64,000 nucleotides of DNA, from contig NZ_JRPA02000010.1 in the NCBI RefSeq assembly GCF_000765675.1, positions 1 through 64,000 of the forward strand. The letters run 5' to 3'. The first letter of the stretch is position 1. Each line of letters begins with the position of its first letter. The notes below the pieces were generated by a model, which made no database searches, was not told the origin of the DNA, and worked only from the letters and a program-made list of their open reading frames with translations. Below are positions 25,646 through 36,024 of this stretch, piece by piece. Made by a program: the position numbers and the translations under genes. This DNA is from Helicobacter sp. MIT 05-5294 (GTDB taxonomy: Bacteria > Campylobacterota > Campylobacteria > Campylobacterales > Helicobacteraceae).

Positions 25646-27562
25646 TTATCCTTTAGTCTTCTTGTTGTGCAAATGGATATAAAGTTGCAAGACTTCTAAA
25701 CTCGCAGGGGTAACCCCGCTGATTTCACTCGCTTCAAAAAGGCTTTTGGGATTGAATTTTTTGAGTTTTTCAATCACTTCTAAACTAAGTCCCGGAATCC
25801 CATCAAACACAAAATTTGGCGGAATCGCAATGCTTAGCATTTTGTCCATATTATTGATAAGCTCTTGTTGTTTTTGGATATAGTTCGCGTATTTTGTCTC
25901 TACCAAAATTTCCTCTAATGCGCGTGGAGAATAGTGTGCAAATGGGGATTCTACAATCTCATTGATTCGCAGAAGTTTTTGCAAATCAAAACTGCGACGA
26001 CTCACAATCGTGCTCCAAGTCGTTTTATCGCTGATTTTTTCTTCCCCAATGGAATCTAGAAACTTTAGAATCTCTAGCGTTGGCGTAATGGGCGTATTGT
26101 TGAGCCATTCTAAGCCTTGTTGAATGTGTGTTTTATCTTGCAAAAGCACATTGAAATCTTCCTTGCTCATTAGTCCTAGCGTGTGTGCTAATTCTCCTAG
26201 TCTAAAAACCGCGTTTCCCTCGCGCAAAAGGAGGCGGTATTCCGCGCGTGAACTAAACATACGATAAGGCTCTTTTGTGCCCTTGGTAACCAAATCATCA
26301 ATCATTACACCAATGTAAGCCTCGCTGCGTTTGAGTGTGATTTCTTCTTTGCCTTGCGCACTTAATGCCGCATTGATACCCGCGAAGATTCCTTGCGCTC
26401 CTGCTTCTTCATAGCCTGTTGTGCCATTGATTTGCCCGGCGCAGTAGAGATTCTTTAGCTTTTTGGTTTCTAGGGTATGTTTTAGCTCGGTTGGGTTAAT
26501 ATAGTCGTATTCAATCGCATAGCCATAGCGCACAATCTCTGCATTTTCTAAGCCTTCAATGCTATGAATCATTGCTTCTTGCACATCAAAGGGCAGGGAG
26601 CTTGTCAAGCCATTGATATAATATTCGTTTGCTTCTAATGTTTGTGGCTCTAAGAAGAGTTGGTGTCGCTCTTTGTCTGCGAAGCGATTAACCTTGTCTT
26701 CAATGCTTGGGCAATAGCGTGGTCCTATCCCTTCAATCTGCCCGGTAAATAAAGGTGCGCGGTGGAAGTTTTCGCGAATGATTGCGTGGGTTTTGGCGTT
26801 TGTGTAGGTTACAAAGCAGGGGAGCTGGGTGGGGTTAAAGGTTTGATTGCCAAGTTCTTTTTGTGTTTGGCGGCTAAAATAGGGTGCGGGAGTATCGCCA
26901 AAGTGCTTTTCTAGATTTGTAAAATTAATGCTACTTGCCTTGATTCTCGCGCAAGTTCCGGTTTTGAGTCTGCCAATCTCCATTCCAAGTTGTTCCCCAA
27001 ATTCGCGCAAATTTTTCCCTAACGCAGAAGCTGGAGGTTCTCCGGCTCTGCCATTGCTAGAGGTGTTTTCTCCAATATGAATTTTGCCTCGCAAAAAAGT
27101 GCCTGTGGTGAGGATAATCTTACGCGCAGAATAAGATTTGCCAATAGAGGTTTTTAGCCCAATTACTGCGGTTTTTTCTTCATTGAGTGTTAGGGATTCT
27201 ACGATTTGTTGGGTTACTTCAAGATTGGGCGTGTGATAGCAGAAATCACGCGCAAGAATCTTGTATCTATCCATATCAATTTGCGCCCTAGTGCCGCGCA
27301 CTGCGGGACCTTTGGAAGCATTAAGGGTGCGGAATTGGATTCCGCTTTTATCGGTAATATATCCCATAACACCGCCTAAGGCGTCAATTTCTTTAACCAA
27401 ATGCCCCTTGCCAAGCCCTCCAATAGCTGGGTTGCAACTTGCCGCACCGATTTGCTCTACAAGCATTGTAATAAGTAAAGTCTTGCACCCCATTTTTGCC
27501 GCTACAACAGAGGCTTCAATCCCCGCATGTCCCCCACCAATCACAATCACATCATAATCCAT
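25646..27562 (-). CDS. mnmG: tRNA uridine-5-carboxymethylaminomethyl modification enzyme MnmG
   Basis: FAD-dependent partner of MnmE that installs the cmnm5 group on U34 of tRNAs. The 638-residue protein begins [17 protein letters not shown] (dinucleotide-binding fold), contains [17 protein letters not shown], the GidA signature with [12 protein letters not shown], and ends with the MnmE/tRNA-binding helical domain. The ATG at 27562 has AAGG seven bases upstream; a TTG ten codons earlier would start near the -10 box and is unlikely. Also known as gidA. Confidence 0.97.
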   Translation of the reverse strand: MDYDVIVIGGGHAGIEASVVAAKMGCKTLLITMLVEQIGAASCNPAIGGLGKGHLVKEIDALGGVMGYITDKSGIQFRTLNASKGPAVRGTRAQIDMDRYKILARDFCYHTPNLEVTQQIVESLTLNEEKTAVIGLKTSIGKSYSARKIILTTGTFLRGKIHIGENTSSNGRAGEPPASALGKNLREFGEQLGMEIGRLKTGTCARIKASSINFTNLEKHFGDTPAPYFSRQTQKELGNQTFNPTQLPCFVTYTNAKTHAIIRENFHRAPLFTGQIEGIGPRYCPSIEDKVNRFADKERHQLFLEPQTLEANEYYINGLTSSLPFDVQEAMIHSIEGLENAEIVRYGYAIEYDYINPTELKHTLETKKLKNLYCAGQINGTTGYEEAGAQGIFAGINAALSAQGKEEITLKRSEAYIGVMIDDLVTKGTKEPYRMFSSRAEYRLLLREGNAVFRLGELAHTLGLMSKEDFNVLLQDKTHIQQGLEWLNNTPITPTLEILKFLDSIGEEKISDKTTWSTIVSRRSFDLQKLLRINEIVESPFAHYSPRALEEILVETKYANYIQKQQELINNMDKMLSIAIPPNFVFDGIPGLSLEVIEKLKKFNPKSLFEASEISGVTPASLEVLQLYIHLHNKKTKG

Positions 27563-27591
27563 TTTTTGCCTTAAACTGAAATTTTTGCGCA

Positions 27592-27597
27592 ATTATA
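27592..27597 (-). promoter_or_regulatory. -10 box of mnmG
   Basis: TATAAT preceded by GC on the minus strand, 30 bases before the ATG. Confidence 0.5.
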
Positions 27598-27691
27598 GCT
27601 AAATTTGGGAATGTGTTGCGCGGTGGCGCAATCTATAATGCAGAACTTCGGGAAATTCTACAATGGAATCCTTAAATAGAAAAAAGTGAGT

Positions 27692-27718
27692 GATTTAGGC
27701 TTAAGCAAAGCCTAAATC
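27692..27718 (-). terminator. Terminator after the chemoreceptor gene
   Basis: A perfect 11-bp stem (GATTTAGGCTT / AAGCCTAAATC) with a 5-base loop. On the minus strand it is followed after about eight bases by a run of six T. It lies 24 bp past the chemoreceptor stop. Confidence 0.75.
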
Positions 27719-27742
27719 GGTGAAGTTAGAATCCTTAAATGA

Positions 27743-29860
27743 TTAAAATTTCTTTTTATGCGCATCGTCAAGCATATTTTTGGTGATTCCATTAACATTT
27801 TGAGCAATGTCATTTGTAATGTTTGCAACTTCAACATTTTCGTTTGTAACGCCTTCTAGTTGGACGATTGCTTCATTGATTTGTGAGATTCCTTGCGCTT
27901 GTTCTCGGATAGATTCGCTCATCTCGCTAACGCTTTGGACAAGCACATTTACATTTGCTTCAATCTCGCCTAAGCTTTTTCCTGTTCTTTCCGCTAGTTT
28001 TCGAACTTCATCGGCAACAACCGCAAATCCTCTACCATGTTCTCCTGCTCTTGCCGCTTCAATCGCAGCGTTAAGAGCTAGGAGGTTGGTTTGGTCTGCA
28101 ATGTCTTTAATTACGCCCACGATTCCCTTAATATCCTCCGCCTGTCTTGTTGCATCGCTTGTTTTATTGGAGACATTTTCCATAGATTGACTGATTTCTT
28201 CTACTGCTGCCGCGGATTGTTGGAGAGAACTTGCTTGAGAGTGTGAGCCTTCCATTAGCTTTTGCATAGATGATTCCAATTCAGAAGCTTGATTTGCGAG
28301 TTCTTGGGCAAATCCCGCACTTCCTCTAAGCATTTTACGAATCTCTTCACCTAATGTGTTGGTTGTAACTTCCACACTTCCGTGCGCATTTTGCACTTCG
28401 GTGGTGAAATCTAAGCTTTTGTAGGCTTCAAAGACGCGATGAATCTCATTCATATCGCTTCCGATTTTGTTTTGCAAGACTTCTAGCATATTGTTAAGCA
28501 CATCTTTGAGGTTTGCTAGTTGAGGGTTGCTAGGTTGTTGCGTGATTCTAGCGGTTAAATCTCCGCTTTCAACTGCTCTTGCTGTTTGTGCAGATTGTTC
28601 AATCGCTTCTTCATCGGTTTTAAGCGAATCTTGTGTGCGCTTAATGTTTTCATTGATAAGTCTGCCCATCGTTCCTAGTTCGTCATTAGCACGAATCTTG
28701 ATGTAATGCACATCTTTGCTTTCGTGGTTAAGGAATTTAAAGAATTGGTCCAAAGTATTGACAAGCACAGGAAGGCGTCTGCCGATATTTTTTTGGACAT
28801 ATACATAAACAAGCAACATTGCAAGAATGACAAATATCAAAGAAGCAGTCGCAATGATAATTTCCAAACGATACAAAGGAGCTAACACGGATTCTTCTGG
28901 CGCAATAACGGCAAATGAGAAGTTTGCTGCACCGCTTGAAGTTGAGAAGCTATCCACAGCGGCGTAACTTTCTACACCTGCAATCGTGCGGTATCTCACA
29001 ACGCCTGTCGTATTGGCTTTAATGGTTCTATCTAGCTCTTGAACTCCCGGGTGTTTGTTTATATCAGAAAGACGCTTAAGCAAGATTTCTTTGTTTTTGT
29101 TTGCAATGATATTTCCTTCGGAATCAAAGAAAACTTTCAACTCGTTATCAAATAAGCTCTCTGCTCTGTTGTCCATAAATTCTAATATAGAATGTTCGGT
29201 ATTAATGATAAATCCAATCACGCCGACGAGTTGTTTATGGTTGTTGAATAATGGAAGCGTTAAGGAGAAACCGATAAATTCGTCTTGTTCTATTTTGATT
29301 TTCGTTGCGCGCCCAAAGAAAACTTCATTGCTACCATATTTGCCTTGTTTTACGGCATTTTGAACTGCCATGAGATTGGTGATAAGGGAATCCGATGGCT
29401 TTTTATGTACAACACCGCCTTTGGCGTGTGTGTCATTATCGTAAAGCAACATTACAAATTCGCCACTTGGTGTTAGATTCATAGGGTCGTTTTTGAAGTG
29501 TGCTGGAGGGTTAACCAAATAAAGAAACGCATAATCTGCGTATGAAGAGCTATCAAAAACCCCCTCTAAGACACTTTCAGTCCTAGCTAAGTTCATTTGT
29601 GAGGGGTCCATTGTCTCAAAAACATAATTCAACACCGCCGCACCTGCTTGTGTTGTAGTGATGACTTCTTCTAGAATCCCGGAAATATATTCTCCATCGC
29701 CTTCTGCCGCCTTTGCAATGATACTTCTCGCATCGCGTTCCATATTGTTTCTTACAATGCTTGTAATGATGACGGAAAGGATAAGCACACCGACAACAAA
29801 CAACATTCCAATTGCTGTAACTAATTTAGTCTGCAATTTCATATTACTTAAAAATCCCAT
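27743..29860 (-). CDS. Methyl-accepting chemotaxis protein with periplasmic sensor domain
   Basis: A transmembrane chemoreceptor controlling CheA. The 705-residue protein has a first membrane segment (about 13-33) and a large periplasmic domain of about 290 residues with the layout of a double Cache domain. A second membrane segment (about 330-355) and a HAMP-like linker follow, then the cytoplasmic signalling domain whose tip reads [19 protein letters not shown]. The C-terminus (DDAHKKKF) has no CheR/CheB-binding pentapeptide. AAGGAGAAATTCT precedes the ATG. The ligand is not predictable by eye. Confidence 0.93.
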   Translation of the reverse strand: MGFLSNMKLQTKLVTAIGMLFVVGVLILSVIITSIVRNNMERDARSIIAKAAEGDGEYISGILEEVITTTQAGAAVLNYVFETMDPSQMNLARTESVLEGVFDSSSYADYAFLYLVNPPAHFKNDPMNLTPSGEFVMLLYDNDTHAKGGVVHKKPSDSLITNLMAVQNAVKQGKYGSNEVFFGRATKIKIEQDEFIGFSLTLPLFNNHKQLVGVIGFIINTEHSILEFMDNRAESLFDNELKVFFDSEGNIIANKNKEILLKRLSDINKHPGVQELDRTIKANTTGVVRYRTIAGVESYAAVDSFSTSSGAANFSFAVIAPEESVLAPLYRLEIIIATASLIFVILAMLLVYVYVQKNIGRRLPVLVNTLDQFFKFLNHESKDVHYIKIRANDELGTMGRLINENIKRTQDSLKTDEEAIEQSAQTARAVESGDLTARITQQPSNPQLANLKDVLNNMLEVLQNKIGSDMNEIHRVFEAYKSLDFTTEVQNAHGSVEVTTNTLGEEIRKMLRGSAGFAQELANQASELESSMQKLMEGSHSQASSLQQSAAAVEEISQSMENVSNKTSDATRQAEDIKGIVGVIKDIADQTNLLALNAAIEAARAGEHGRGFAVVADEVRKLAERTGKSLGEIEANVNVLVQSVSEMSESIREQAQGISQINEAIVQLEGVTNENVEVANITNDIAQNVNGITKNMLDDAHKKKF

Positions 29861-30164
29861 AGAATTTCTCCTTAGCTGCTTAAATTATTTTGTGTAGAAT
29901 TTTTCAAGGGGAAAATTATATATTAAATTTTTTAAAATTAAGATAAAATCAAAAGAAAATTTTAAGTAGTAATAAGCAAAAATTATGAAAAAATTATAAT
30001 TAATTAATGTTTTAGAATCTGCTTTGGAATTGATTTTTCATAATGGAATCTGATTTTGATTTGCGCATTATAGAATCTAAATTTATAGAAACTTACGCTA
30101 AAATATTTTTAATCATTATACTTTTTTGGAAATAATGGAGAGTATTAAGGGCGAGATTTTTTAT
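29861..30164. other. AT-rich upstream region of the chemoreceptor
   Basis: No gene seen. On the minus strand TATAAT (29915-29920) lies 55 bases before the chemoreceptor ATG and may be its -10 box. The rest is very AT-rich. The gap continues as a repeat element up to pstB. Confidence 0.45.
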
Positions 30165-30325
30165 TGTCATTGCGAGAAGTCGTTAGACTTCGTGGTGTGC
30201 AATTTATGAAACAAATTTCACCCGTTTCAGCGCAAATCCACGCTTTAGAATTTCGCCATTATAGAATCTATTTTGGTTTAATTTATGGATTGCTTCGTTA
30301 CACTTCGTGCGTCTCGCAATGACGC
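30165..30325. repeat. MITE-like intergenic element, 161 bp
   Basis: Bounded by TGTCATTGCGAG (30165) and CTCGCAATGACGC (ending 30325) as inverted ends. It contains the same internal module as the element at 8004-8214, in reverse orientation (30195-30242, with ATTTCACCCGTTTCAGCG). It lies between the chemoreceptor and pstB, at the 3' side of the pst operon. Confidence 0.8.
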
Positions 30326-30357
30326 ATAGCAAAGTGCAAGGTAGAATCCTTGCAAGA

Positions 30358-31104
30358 CTACTGCACTTGTTCCAAAGCAGCTTCCAAAGCCTTCTTATTT
30401 TTTGGCATTTCTAGGATTTGGCATGTGCCATTTTTGGTTTGCATAATTGCTAGAGAATCCGCGATTCTTAAGGCTTGGTCAATATTGTGTGAAATCATCA
30501 CTAAAGTGTGTGTGCGTCCAATCTCTACTAAAAGCTCTTCAATCACCCTTTGGGAGCGCAAATCCAACGCGCTTGTTGGCTCATCAAGCGTTAGGATTTT
30601 TGGCTCTAAGCTTAGGATTCTGGCCAAAAGCAACCTTTGTTGCTCACCGCCAGAGAGGCGCAAGGCATTTTCTTTTAGGCGGTTTTTTAAAGAATCCCAA
30701 AGTCCCACTTGCATTAAGGATTCACAAATTTTTTGTTCAATTGCGTGTTTGTCTAGTTTTGTAAGCAAAGAAAGGGGTAAGCTTAGGTTTTTTTCAATGC
30801 TTAGATTAAAAGGTTGCGGGGATTGGAAAAGCATTCCGATATTTTTGCGCAAAACCTCCAATGGAATCTCTTTAATGTTTATCATTTGGTTAGAATCCAA
30901 ATTCGCATAAATCTCGCCAAAAACTTCCCCGCCCATTTCTTCACAAAGACGATTCAAACAGCGCAAAAAAGTGCTTTTGCCACAGCCGGAAGCTCCTAAA
31001 AGCGTGAAGATTCCGCGTTGTTGAATCTCTAAGTTGAGTTTGGAGAAAATTTGCTTCCCTCCAAAAGCAACGCCTAGATTTTTAATTTTGAGACTTACAG
31101 ACAT
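30358..31104 (-). CDS. pstB: Phosphate ABC transporter ATP-binding protein
   Basis: The ATPase of the high-affinity phosphate importer. The 248-residue protein has Walker A GASGCGKS (37-44), the signature LSGGEQQ (150-156), Walker B LTLDEP (171-176) and the switch His in VMISHN. It overlaps pstA by 23 bp and is the last gene of pstS-pstC-pstA-pstB. No phoU follows. Confidence 0.93.
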   Translation of the reverse strand: MSVSLKIKNLGVAFGGKQIFSKLNLEIQQRGIFTLLGASGCGKSTFLRCLNRLCEEMGGEVFGEIYANLDSNQMINIKEIPLEVLRKNIGMLFQSPQPFNLSIEKNLSLPLSLLTKLDKHAIEQKICESLMQVGLWDSLKNRLKENALRLSGGEQQRLLLARILSLEPKILTLDEPTSALDLRSQRVIEELLVEIGRTHTLVMISHNIDQALRIADSLAIMQTKNGTCQILEMPKNKKALEAALEQVQ

Positions 31105-31972
31105 TGAATTTCCTTTTTGAGATTCTTTTCAAAACCATTCCAAAAAGCAACAAAACGCCACACAGACAAAGCAAAACCAAACTCGCACCCATTGCATTTT
31201 GTAGTTCTAGTTGCGTTTGGTAGTTTTGGGAGTTGTAATAAATATAAAACGAAAGCGATTCAAATCTACCAAAAAGCCCATTGGGCAAACCTGCATTTGC
31301 CACTGCACCGACAAACATTACAACTGCCGTATCTTCTGCTACGCGACCGAGTGCTAAAATCGCCCCGCTTAAGATTCCATTACGCGCTTGTGGAAGTAGT
31401 AAATACCATAGAACCGCGCCTTTTGGGATTCCAAGTGCACGAGCATTTAGCATTAAGTCTTGTGGCACAGACAAAAGGGATTCTTTTGTGGTTGTAATCA
31501 ATGTCGGCAAGACAAGCAATGCAAGACAACACGCAGCAAGCAAAAGACAACTATTCGCTTGGGGTAAAAAGTGGTTTTTAAGCCACAAAATACTTAAGAA
31601 TCCAAACAAGCCCATAATCACGCTTGGAATCCCTGCAAGAATATCCACCATCGCCCCTAAAAGCCATTTTTGGAAAGGAGAAGCATAAAAGCTGAGGTAG
31701 ATTCCACAGCCAATGCCCGGTGCAACTGCGAGCAAAAGGCTTAAAATCACAAGCCAAAAAGTGCCAATAAGCGCAGGAAAGATTCCATGAAACACTGCAA
31801 CTTTGCCCAAAATCGCGCCCAAAGGTGAGGTGTTGCCAAAAAACAACTTCAAATCCAATACAGAGATTCCGCGCCAAAGCACCCAAAGCAACAAAGATAA
31901 AACCACCAAACCCACAAACACTGAACCTAAAATGCTTAAGAGATAAAGAAATCTTGCCATGTTGCGCTTCAT
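31082..31972 (-). CDS. pstA: Phosphate ABC transporter permease PstA
   Basis: One of two inner-membrane permease subunits. The 296-residue protein has about six membrane segments and the EAA-type loop near TTTKESLLSVPQDLMLNARALG that contacts PstB. The start follows pstC after 9 bp. Confidence 0.93.
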   Translation of the reverse strand: MKRNMARFLYLLSILGSVFVGLVVLSLLLWVLWRGISVLDLKLFFGNTSPLGAILGKVAVFHGIFPALIGTFWLVILSLLLAVAPGIGCGIYLSFYASPFQKWLLGAMVDILAGIPSVIMGLFGFLSILWLKNHFLPQANSCLLLAACCLALLVLPTLITTTKESLLSVPQDLMLNARALGIPKGAVLWYLLLPQARNGILSGAILALGRVAEDTAVVMFVGAVANAGLPNGLFGRFESLSFYIYYNSQNYQTQLELQNAMGASLVLLCLCGVLLLFGMVLKRISKRKFNVCKSQN

Positions 31973-31981
31973 TGTAGAATC

Positions 31982-32824
31982 CTAGAGATTTTGGGAGTTT
32001 CTATGCAGGATCCCACGCGCAATCAAAGCCAAAAATGCATTGATGAGAATCAGCAAAAATCCAGAAATAAAAAGTGCGTTGTAGGCGTTCCCGATAGATT
32101 CGTTAGCGGTAATTAACGCAATGTGCGCACTCAAAACGCGCAAGGGTTCAAAAAGCGAAGTCGCAAAAATCAGCGCATTAGAAGAAAGCATAAGTGCAAT
32201 CATCGTATCGCCAAACGCGCGTCCAAATCCGAGCAAAAACGCCCCAATCAACACGCTTTTTGCCTTTGGAATTACGACAAAAATTAGTGTTTCAAAGCTG
32301 TGCATTCCAAGTGCTAGTCCATTGAAATATTGGTGCATAAAAGGTTTTTTAAGCCCGGATTCTAACAATAAAATCATTGTCGGTAGAATCACAAAACTCA
32401 AAACGCAAATACACGCAAGGAGATTCCGCCCACTTCCGCCAAAAGCCTCTCGTAAAAGTGGCACAAGCAAAAATAATGCGCCAAAAGCATAAAGCACGGT
32501 GGGAATAGAACCCATTAAACGCACGAGAAAGCTTAAATAGCCTTGCAAAATTTTGTTGATTTTGGATTTTGGGGGTAAAATCAAAAAACTTGCAACACCC
32601 AATGCTAATGGAAATGCGACAAGCAGTGTGCTAAAGCTTAGCGTGAGGGAGTTAGCAAGCATTGTCAAAACCCCAAATTCATTCGCTTTGGGGTTCCAAC
32701 CAAAATGCAAGGTTAAGCTAGGATTGGACGCAAGCGTTTGCAGCCCAAATCCACCAATCACGATAAAGAGTAGGCAAATACCGCTTAAAGCAATGATTGT
32801 CGCTAAAGTCGCAACCAATCTCAT
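31982..32824 (-). CDS. pstC: Phosphate ABC transporter permease PstC
   Basis: The partner permease of PstA: 280 residues, about six membrane segments, with a coupling loop near KPFMHQYFNGLALGM. Shorter than the E. coli protein (about 320) mostly at the N-terminus. It overlaps pstS by 4 bp (ATGA). Confidence 0.92.
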   Translation of the reverse strand: MRLVATLATIIALSGICLLFIVIGGFGLQTLASNPSLTLHFGWNPKANEFGVLTMLANSLTLSFSTLLVAFPLALGVASFLILPPKSKINKILQGYLSFLVRLMGSIPTVLYAFGALFLLVPLLREAFGGSGRNLLACICVLSFVILPTMILLLESGLKKPFMHQYFNGLALGMHSFETLIFVVIPKAKSVLIGAFLLGFGRAFGDTMIALMLSSNALIFATSLFEPLRVLSAHIALITANESIGNAYNALFISGFLLILINAFLALIARGILHRNSQNL

Positions 32825-33708
32825 TTGGGAAGTGGAATATATCCTGATTGTTCGATAAACTCCGCGCCATCTTCAGAGTAAATATAATCGACAAAAAGCT
32901 TCGTAAGTCCTTGTGGTTGCCCTTTGGTATTCATATATAAAAGTCTGCTGATAGCGTAAGCACCCTCTTTGGTTTTCTCTTGATTTGGCTCTACCCCTTC
33001 AAAAGAGATTCCTTTAATGCTATCATCTAAATGCCCGATTCCGACATAACCAATTGCGTTTTTATCTTGAGCAATCGCAATCTTCATCGCTCCATTGGAG
33101 CTTACGACATTCGCAGATTGTGGAATCTCTGTGTCTTTGTTTAAGCCTTTGGATTCAAAGGTGTCGCGTGTGCCACTGCCATCTTCTCGCACATAAAGAT
33201 TGATTGCGCCCTCACTACCGCCTAGCTCACTCCAATTTTTAACCGCGCCGCTGAATATTTGACTTGCTTGTTCCTTGGTGAGATTAGAGAGAGAATTTTC
33301 TTTATGCACAGCAATCGCCACGCCATCAACCGCAAAAGGGAAAGAAATGAGATGGTATTTTTCAATTTCTTGTGGTTTGAGTGCGCGTCCTGTGTTACCA
33401 ATATCCGCCAAACCCTCACCGACTTTTGTGATTCCCGCACCTGTGCCACCTCCTGTAATCGTAATCGTAATATTTGGATTAGACGCCATAATTGCTTCGG
33501 CAGCCTTTTTCATCACGGGGATATGAGCTGTGCCACCAGCAATGTCAATCTTGCCATTTTGATTTGCAAAAATCGCTAGGGCAGCACTTGATGAAGTGGA
33601 ATTAACTTGAGATTCCGCAGAATCTTTAGAATCAGACCCACAACCGGCAAATGCGCCAAATGTGAGCAACAAAACTGAAGCCGATAAAAGCGTAGAAACT
33701 TTTAGCAT
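32821..33708 (-). CDS. pstS: Phosphate-binding lipoprotein PstS
   Basis: Captures phosphate in the periplasm for PstCAB. The 295-residue protein has a lipoprotein signal with the lipobox FAGC (Cys23), so it is membrane-anchored. Phosphate-binding loops TGGGTGAG, DIGNTGR and REDGSGTRDTFE are present. First gene of the operon. No clear Pho-box-like direct repeat is visible upstream, consistent with uncertain regulation in Helicobacter. Confidence 0.93.
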   Translation of the reverse strand: MLKVSTLLSASVLLLTFGAFAGCGSDSKDSAESQVNSTSSSAALAIFANQNGKIDIAGGTAHIPVMKKAAEAIMASNPNITITITGGGTGAGITKVGEGLADIGNTGRALKPQEIEKYHLISFPFAVDGVAIAVHKENSLSNLTKEQASQIFSGAVKNWSELGGSEGAINLYVREDGSGTRDTFESKGLNKDTEIPQSANVVSSNGAMKIAIAQDKNAIGYVGIGHLDDSIKGISFEGVEPNQEKTKEGAYAISRLLYMNTKGQPQGLTKLFVDYIYSEDGAEFIEQSGYIPLPK

Positions 33709-33824
33709 TTTTATTCCTTTATTGTGAAGTTTGAAAAGCCAAATTTTAATTAAAATGTCTTTAAAATTATCTTTAAGTTTTTTGGTTGGAATCTCTCCTT
33801 AAAGGATTCTGCTTGGCGGGTGTG

Positions 33825-33859
33825 TGCCACGAACTGCATTGTATTCCTCGCAATGACGC
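33825..33859. repeat. Single degenerate GCAATGACG repeat unit
   Basis: Reads TGCCACGAACTGC...CTCGCAATGACGC, one reverse-oriented unit of the dispersed palindromic family, in the divergent gap between pstS and the cation-efflux-like gene. Confidence 0.6.
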
Positions 33860-33930
33860 AGTAGTGATACGATGGAGTTTATGCGGAATCCCAAAAGTGC
33901 AAATAAAAAGCAAAAATCGCAAAAATGCGT

Positions 33931-33936
33931 TATAAT
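33931..33936 (+). promoter_or_regulatory. -10 box of the cation-efflux-like gene
   Basis: TATAAT 27 bases upstream of the ATG at 33963. Confidence 0.5.
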
Positions 33937-33962
33937 TTTTCCAAAACTTGAGGCTTCTTTAA

Positions 33963-34952
33963 ATGAAATTACAAATCCCCACAGAAAATTATGGCAAAAA
34001 AGTGCGCCAAAATTCCCCGCAACCCTTGCAAGTCGCGCAACCTATGTTGGCAAACAACAAACAAGAGCAATTTGTGCTAAAGGTTTCTATGTATAGTGCG
34101 CTTCTTTTGGCGATTTTAGGAATCGCTTTTGGGTTAAGCTTTAAAAGTTCCGCGATTGTGTTTGATGGAATCGTTGCCTTAGTGTCGGTAGGTTTGGGGC
34201 TTTTGAGTGTGATAACTTCGCGCTTTGTCTATCGTGAAGACGATGATGTGTTTCAATACGGCTATGTGCGCTTTGAACCTATGGTGAATCTTTTTAAAAG
34301 TCTGATTCTTATCATCGTCTGCGTTTATGCTTTGATTGGTGGAGTGGAAGATATTTTAAATGGAGGCTACACGCTTCAAATTGATGGCGCGGTGCTTTAT
34401 ACGCTTTGTGCTTTTATATTGTGTTTGGTTGTTTTTGTTTTTACTCGCTTTTTTGCTAAGCGGTTGGATTCTGAATTTATTGGGGTGGATAATGTGGAAT
34501 GGAAGATTGATTGTGTGCTTTATTTTGGGGCGTTGGTTGCGTTTGGTGCGATTGTATGGTGGGATAGAGAACAGCAAAGCCTATGGACACATTATATCGA
34601 CCCGATTCTACTCGTGCTTTTGAGCTTGTTTTTGGCTTGGACGCCTGTGCGGATTTTCCTCGCGAATCTCAAAGATTTGATGATGATTGCTCCTCAAGAG
34701 TTAGATAATAAAATCACGGAGGTTATGGAATCTATAAGTGTGGAATATGGGTTTGAAGACTATGATACGCATGTCGCCAAAAGTGGGCGATTTTTTATGA
34801 TTGAAGTTAATCTCCTAATAACGGATTCTAATGCCAAAATGAGCGTGGGAGAAATGGATATTATCCGCAACAAAATTGAACAATCTTTGGAGATACCAAG
34901 TTATAAAATTTGGCTACTCGTAAGCTTCACTGCAAACCCCAAATGGCTTTAA
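33963..34952 (+). CDS. Cation diffusion facilitator-like transporter
   Basis: A 329-residue protein with six membrane segments (about residues 40-225) and a C-terminal cytoplasmic ferredoxin-like domain (about 240-329), the layout of CDF metal/proton antiporters. Odd point: the metal site is reduced. TM2 reads FDGIVALVSVG, with one Asp instead of the usual H/DxxxD pair, and TM5 reads WKIDCVLYFGA, again with a single Asp. It may move a different ion or be regulatory. Start choice rests on GAGG ten bases upstream; a Met at residue 28 is an alternative. Confidence 0.75.
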   Translation: MKLQIPTENYGKKVRQNSPQPLQVAQPMLANNKQEQFVLKVSMYSALLLAILGIAFGLSFKSSAIVFDGIVALVSVGLGLLSVITSRFVYREDDDVFQYGYVRFEPMVNLFKSLILIIVCVYALIGGVEDILNGGYTLQIDGAVLYTLCAFILCLVVFVFTRFFAKRLDSEFIGVDNVEWKIDCVLYFGALVAFGAIVWWDREQQSLWTHYIDPILLVLLSLFLAWTPVRIFLANLKDLMMIAPQELDNKITEVMESISVEYGFEDYDTHVAKSGRFFMIEVNLLITDSNAKMSVGEMDIIRNKIEQSLEIPSYKIWLLVSFTANPKWL

Positions 34953-34992
34953 GTGCCGCTAAGAGGATTCTACAATGGCGAGATTCAAAAGC

Positions 34993-35068
34993 GTAGATTT
35001 GCGCTGAAGCGGGTGAAATTTGTTTCACAAATTGCACGCCACACTCGCAGACGCTTGTTTGCAATGAT
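34993..35068. repeat. Partial MITE-like element with shared internal module
   Basis: Carries the module GCGCTGAAGCGGGTGAAA plus TTTCACAAATTGCA, almost the same as at 8091-8130, and a degenerate GCAATGA end. The other end is missing. It lies between the cation-efflux-like gene and the cheX-fliN operon. Confidence 0.7.
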
Positions 35069-35193
35069 AGCGGATCTACAAAGACGCATGTAGAGTAGGC
35101 AACACAAATACAAAGTGGATTCAAAACTAAACGAATCCAATAAAAAATCACAATAAAAAACATAATTTACAGCAAAGATAAATAAAATTTGGC

Positions 35194-35199
35194 TATAAT
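35194..35199 (+). promoter_or_regulatory. -10 box of the cheX-like/fliN/fliO/tonB cluster
   Basis: TATAAT preceded by GGC, 44 bases upstream of the first ATG. Confidence 0.55.
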
Positions 35200-35242
35200 G
35201 ATTTTTTATGAATTTTGTATAACTTAAAATTTAAGGCACTTT

Positions 35243-35656
35243 ATGAAAGGAATCATTGAAAAGGCATTTATTCAAGCCATACAAGATACGCTTGAAAAAA
35301 CGCCAATGCGTTGTAATGATAAGCTCACAAATGGCTATCTCTCTAGCATTGACCTTATCTTTGAGGACGACACCAAAGGAACGGTTACTTTTGTAAGCTC
35401 TAAGGAGTTTTTGAATATTTTATCCTTTGGATTATTTGGAGAAGACGCGCAAGACGACTTGACTTTTCGGGATCTTTCTCAAGAATTAGCCAACTTGACG
35501 ATTGGGCTTGGGAAAGTGCTTGCGATTAAAGAGGGGAAAAGTTTTAACATCAAAACACCACGAGTATTTGGCTATGGCGAGTTTCAAGATAGACAATACA
35601 ATCACTTGGATTTCACGCTTGAAGGCGCACCATGCTCGTTATTTTTGCATAGATAG
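35243..35656 (+). CDS. CheX-like domain protein upstream of fliN
   Basis: A 137-residue protein with the alternating helix/strand layout of CheX/CheC-type chemotaxis phosphatases, including DLSQELANLTIGLGKV, which resembles the E-x-x-N helix (Glu and Asn needed for CheY-P hydrolysis). It ends 8 bp before fliN. A role in dephosphorylating CheY at the flagellar switch is attractive given the neighbour, but is inferred. AAGG lies seven bases before the ATG. Confidence 0.65.
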   Translation: MKGIIEKAFIQAIQDTLEKTPMRCNDKLTNGYLSSIDLIFEDDTKGTVTFVSSKEFLNILSFGLFGEDAQDDLTFRDLSQELANLTIGLGKVLAIKEGKSFNIKTPRVFGYGEFQDRQYNHLDFTLEGAPCSLFLHR

Positions 35657-35664
35657 AGGGAAAA

Positions 35665-36024
35665 ATGCCAGCAGATGAATTTACACTAGCGAAGATTCAA
35701 GCACCCAAACAAGAGGACTTAGCGCGATATTTAGACGGGATTATGAATAATTACAGCGGACTTTTGGATATGGGGGTGATTTTCAAATCCGAGCTTGGCT
35801 CTACAAAAGTGCCTTTATTGGATATTTTACGCTTTGAAAAAGGTTCTATTATTGATTTGCAAAAACCCGCAGGGGAGAGTGTGGAAATCTATATCAATGG
35901 GCGGATTATCGGCAAGGGTGAAGTGATGGTGTATGAGAAGAATCTAGCGATTCGTGTGAATGAAATCCTAGATTCTAATGCGATTGTTTATTATCTGACA
36001 AGAGAGAGTATCGGCACGGTATGA
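35665..36024 (+). CDS. fliN: Flagellar motor switch protein FliN
   Basis: C-ring component of the flagellar motor and its export gate. The 119-residue protein has the SpoA/FliN fold from about residue 40: SELGSTKVPLLDILRFEKGSI, then VEIYINGRIIGKGEV and FAIRV-like LAIRVNEI. It overlaps fliO by 4 bp (ATGA). Confidence 0.95.
   Translation: MPADEFTLAKIQAPKQEDLARYLDGIMNNYSGLLDMGVIFKSELGSTKVPLLDILRFEKGSIIDLQKPAGESVEIYINGRIIGKGEVMVYEKNLAIRVNEILDSNAIVYYLTRESIGTV

Noticed and set aside
33872-34096. A 74-codon frame overlapping the start of the cation-efflux-like gene.
   Set aside because: It overlaps the better supported gene in another phase and covers that gene's -10 box.
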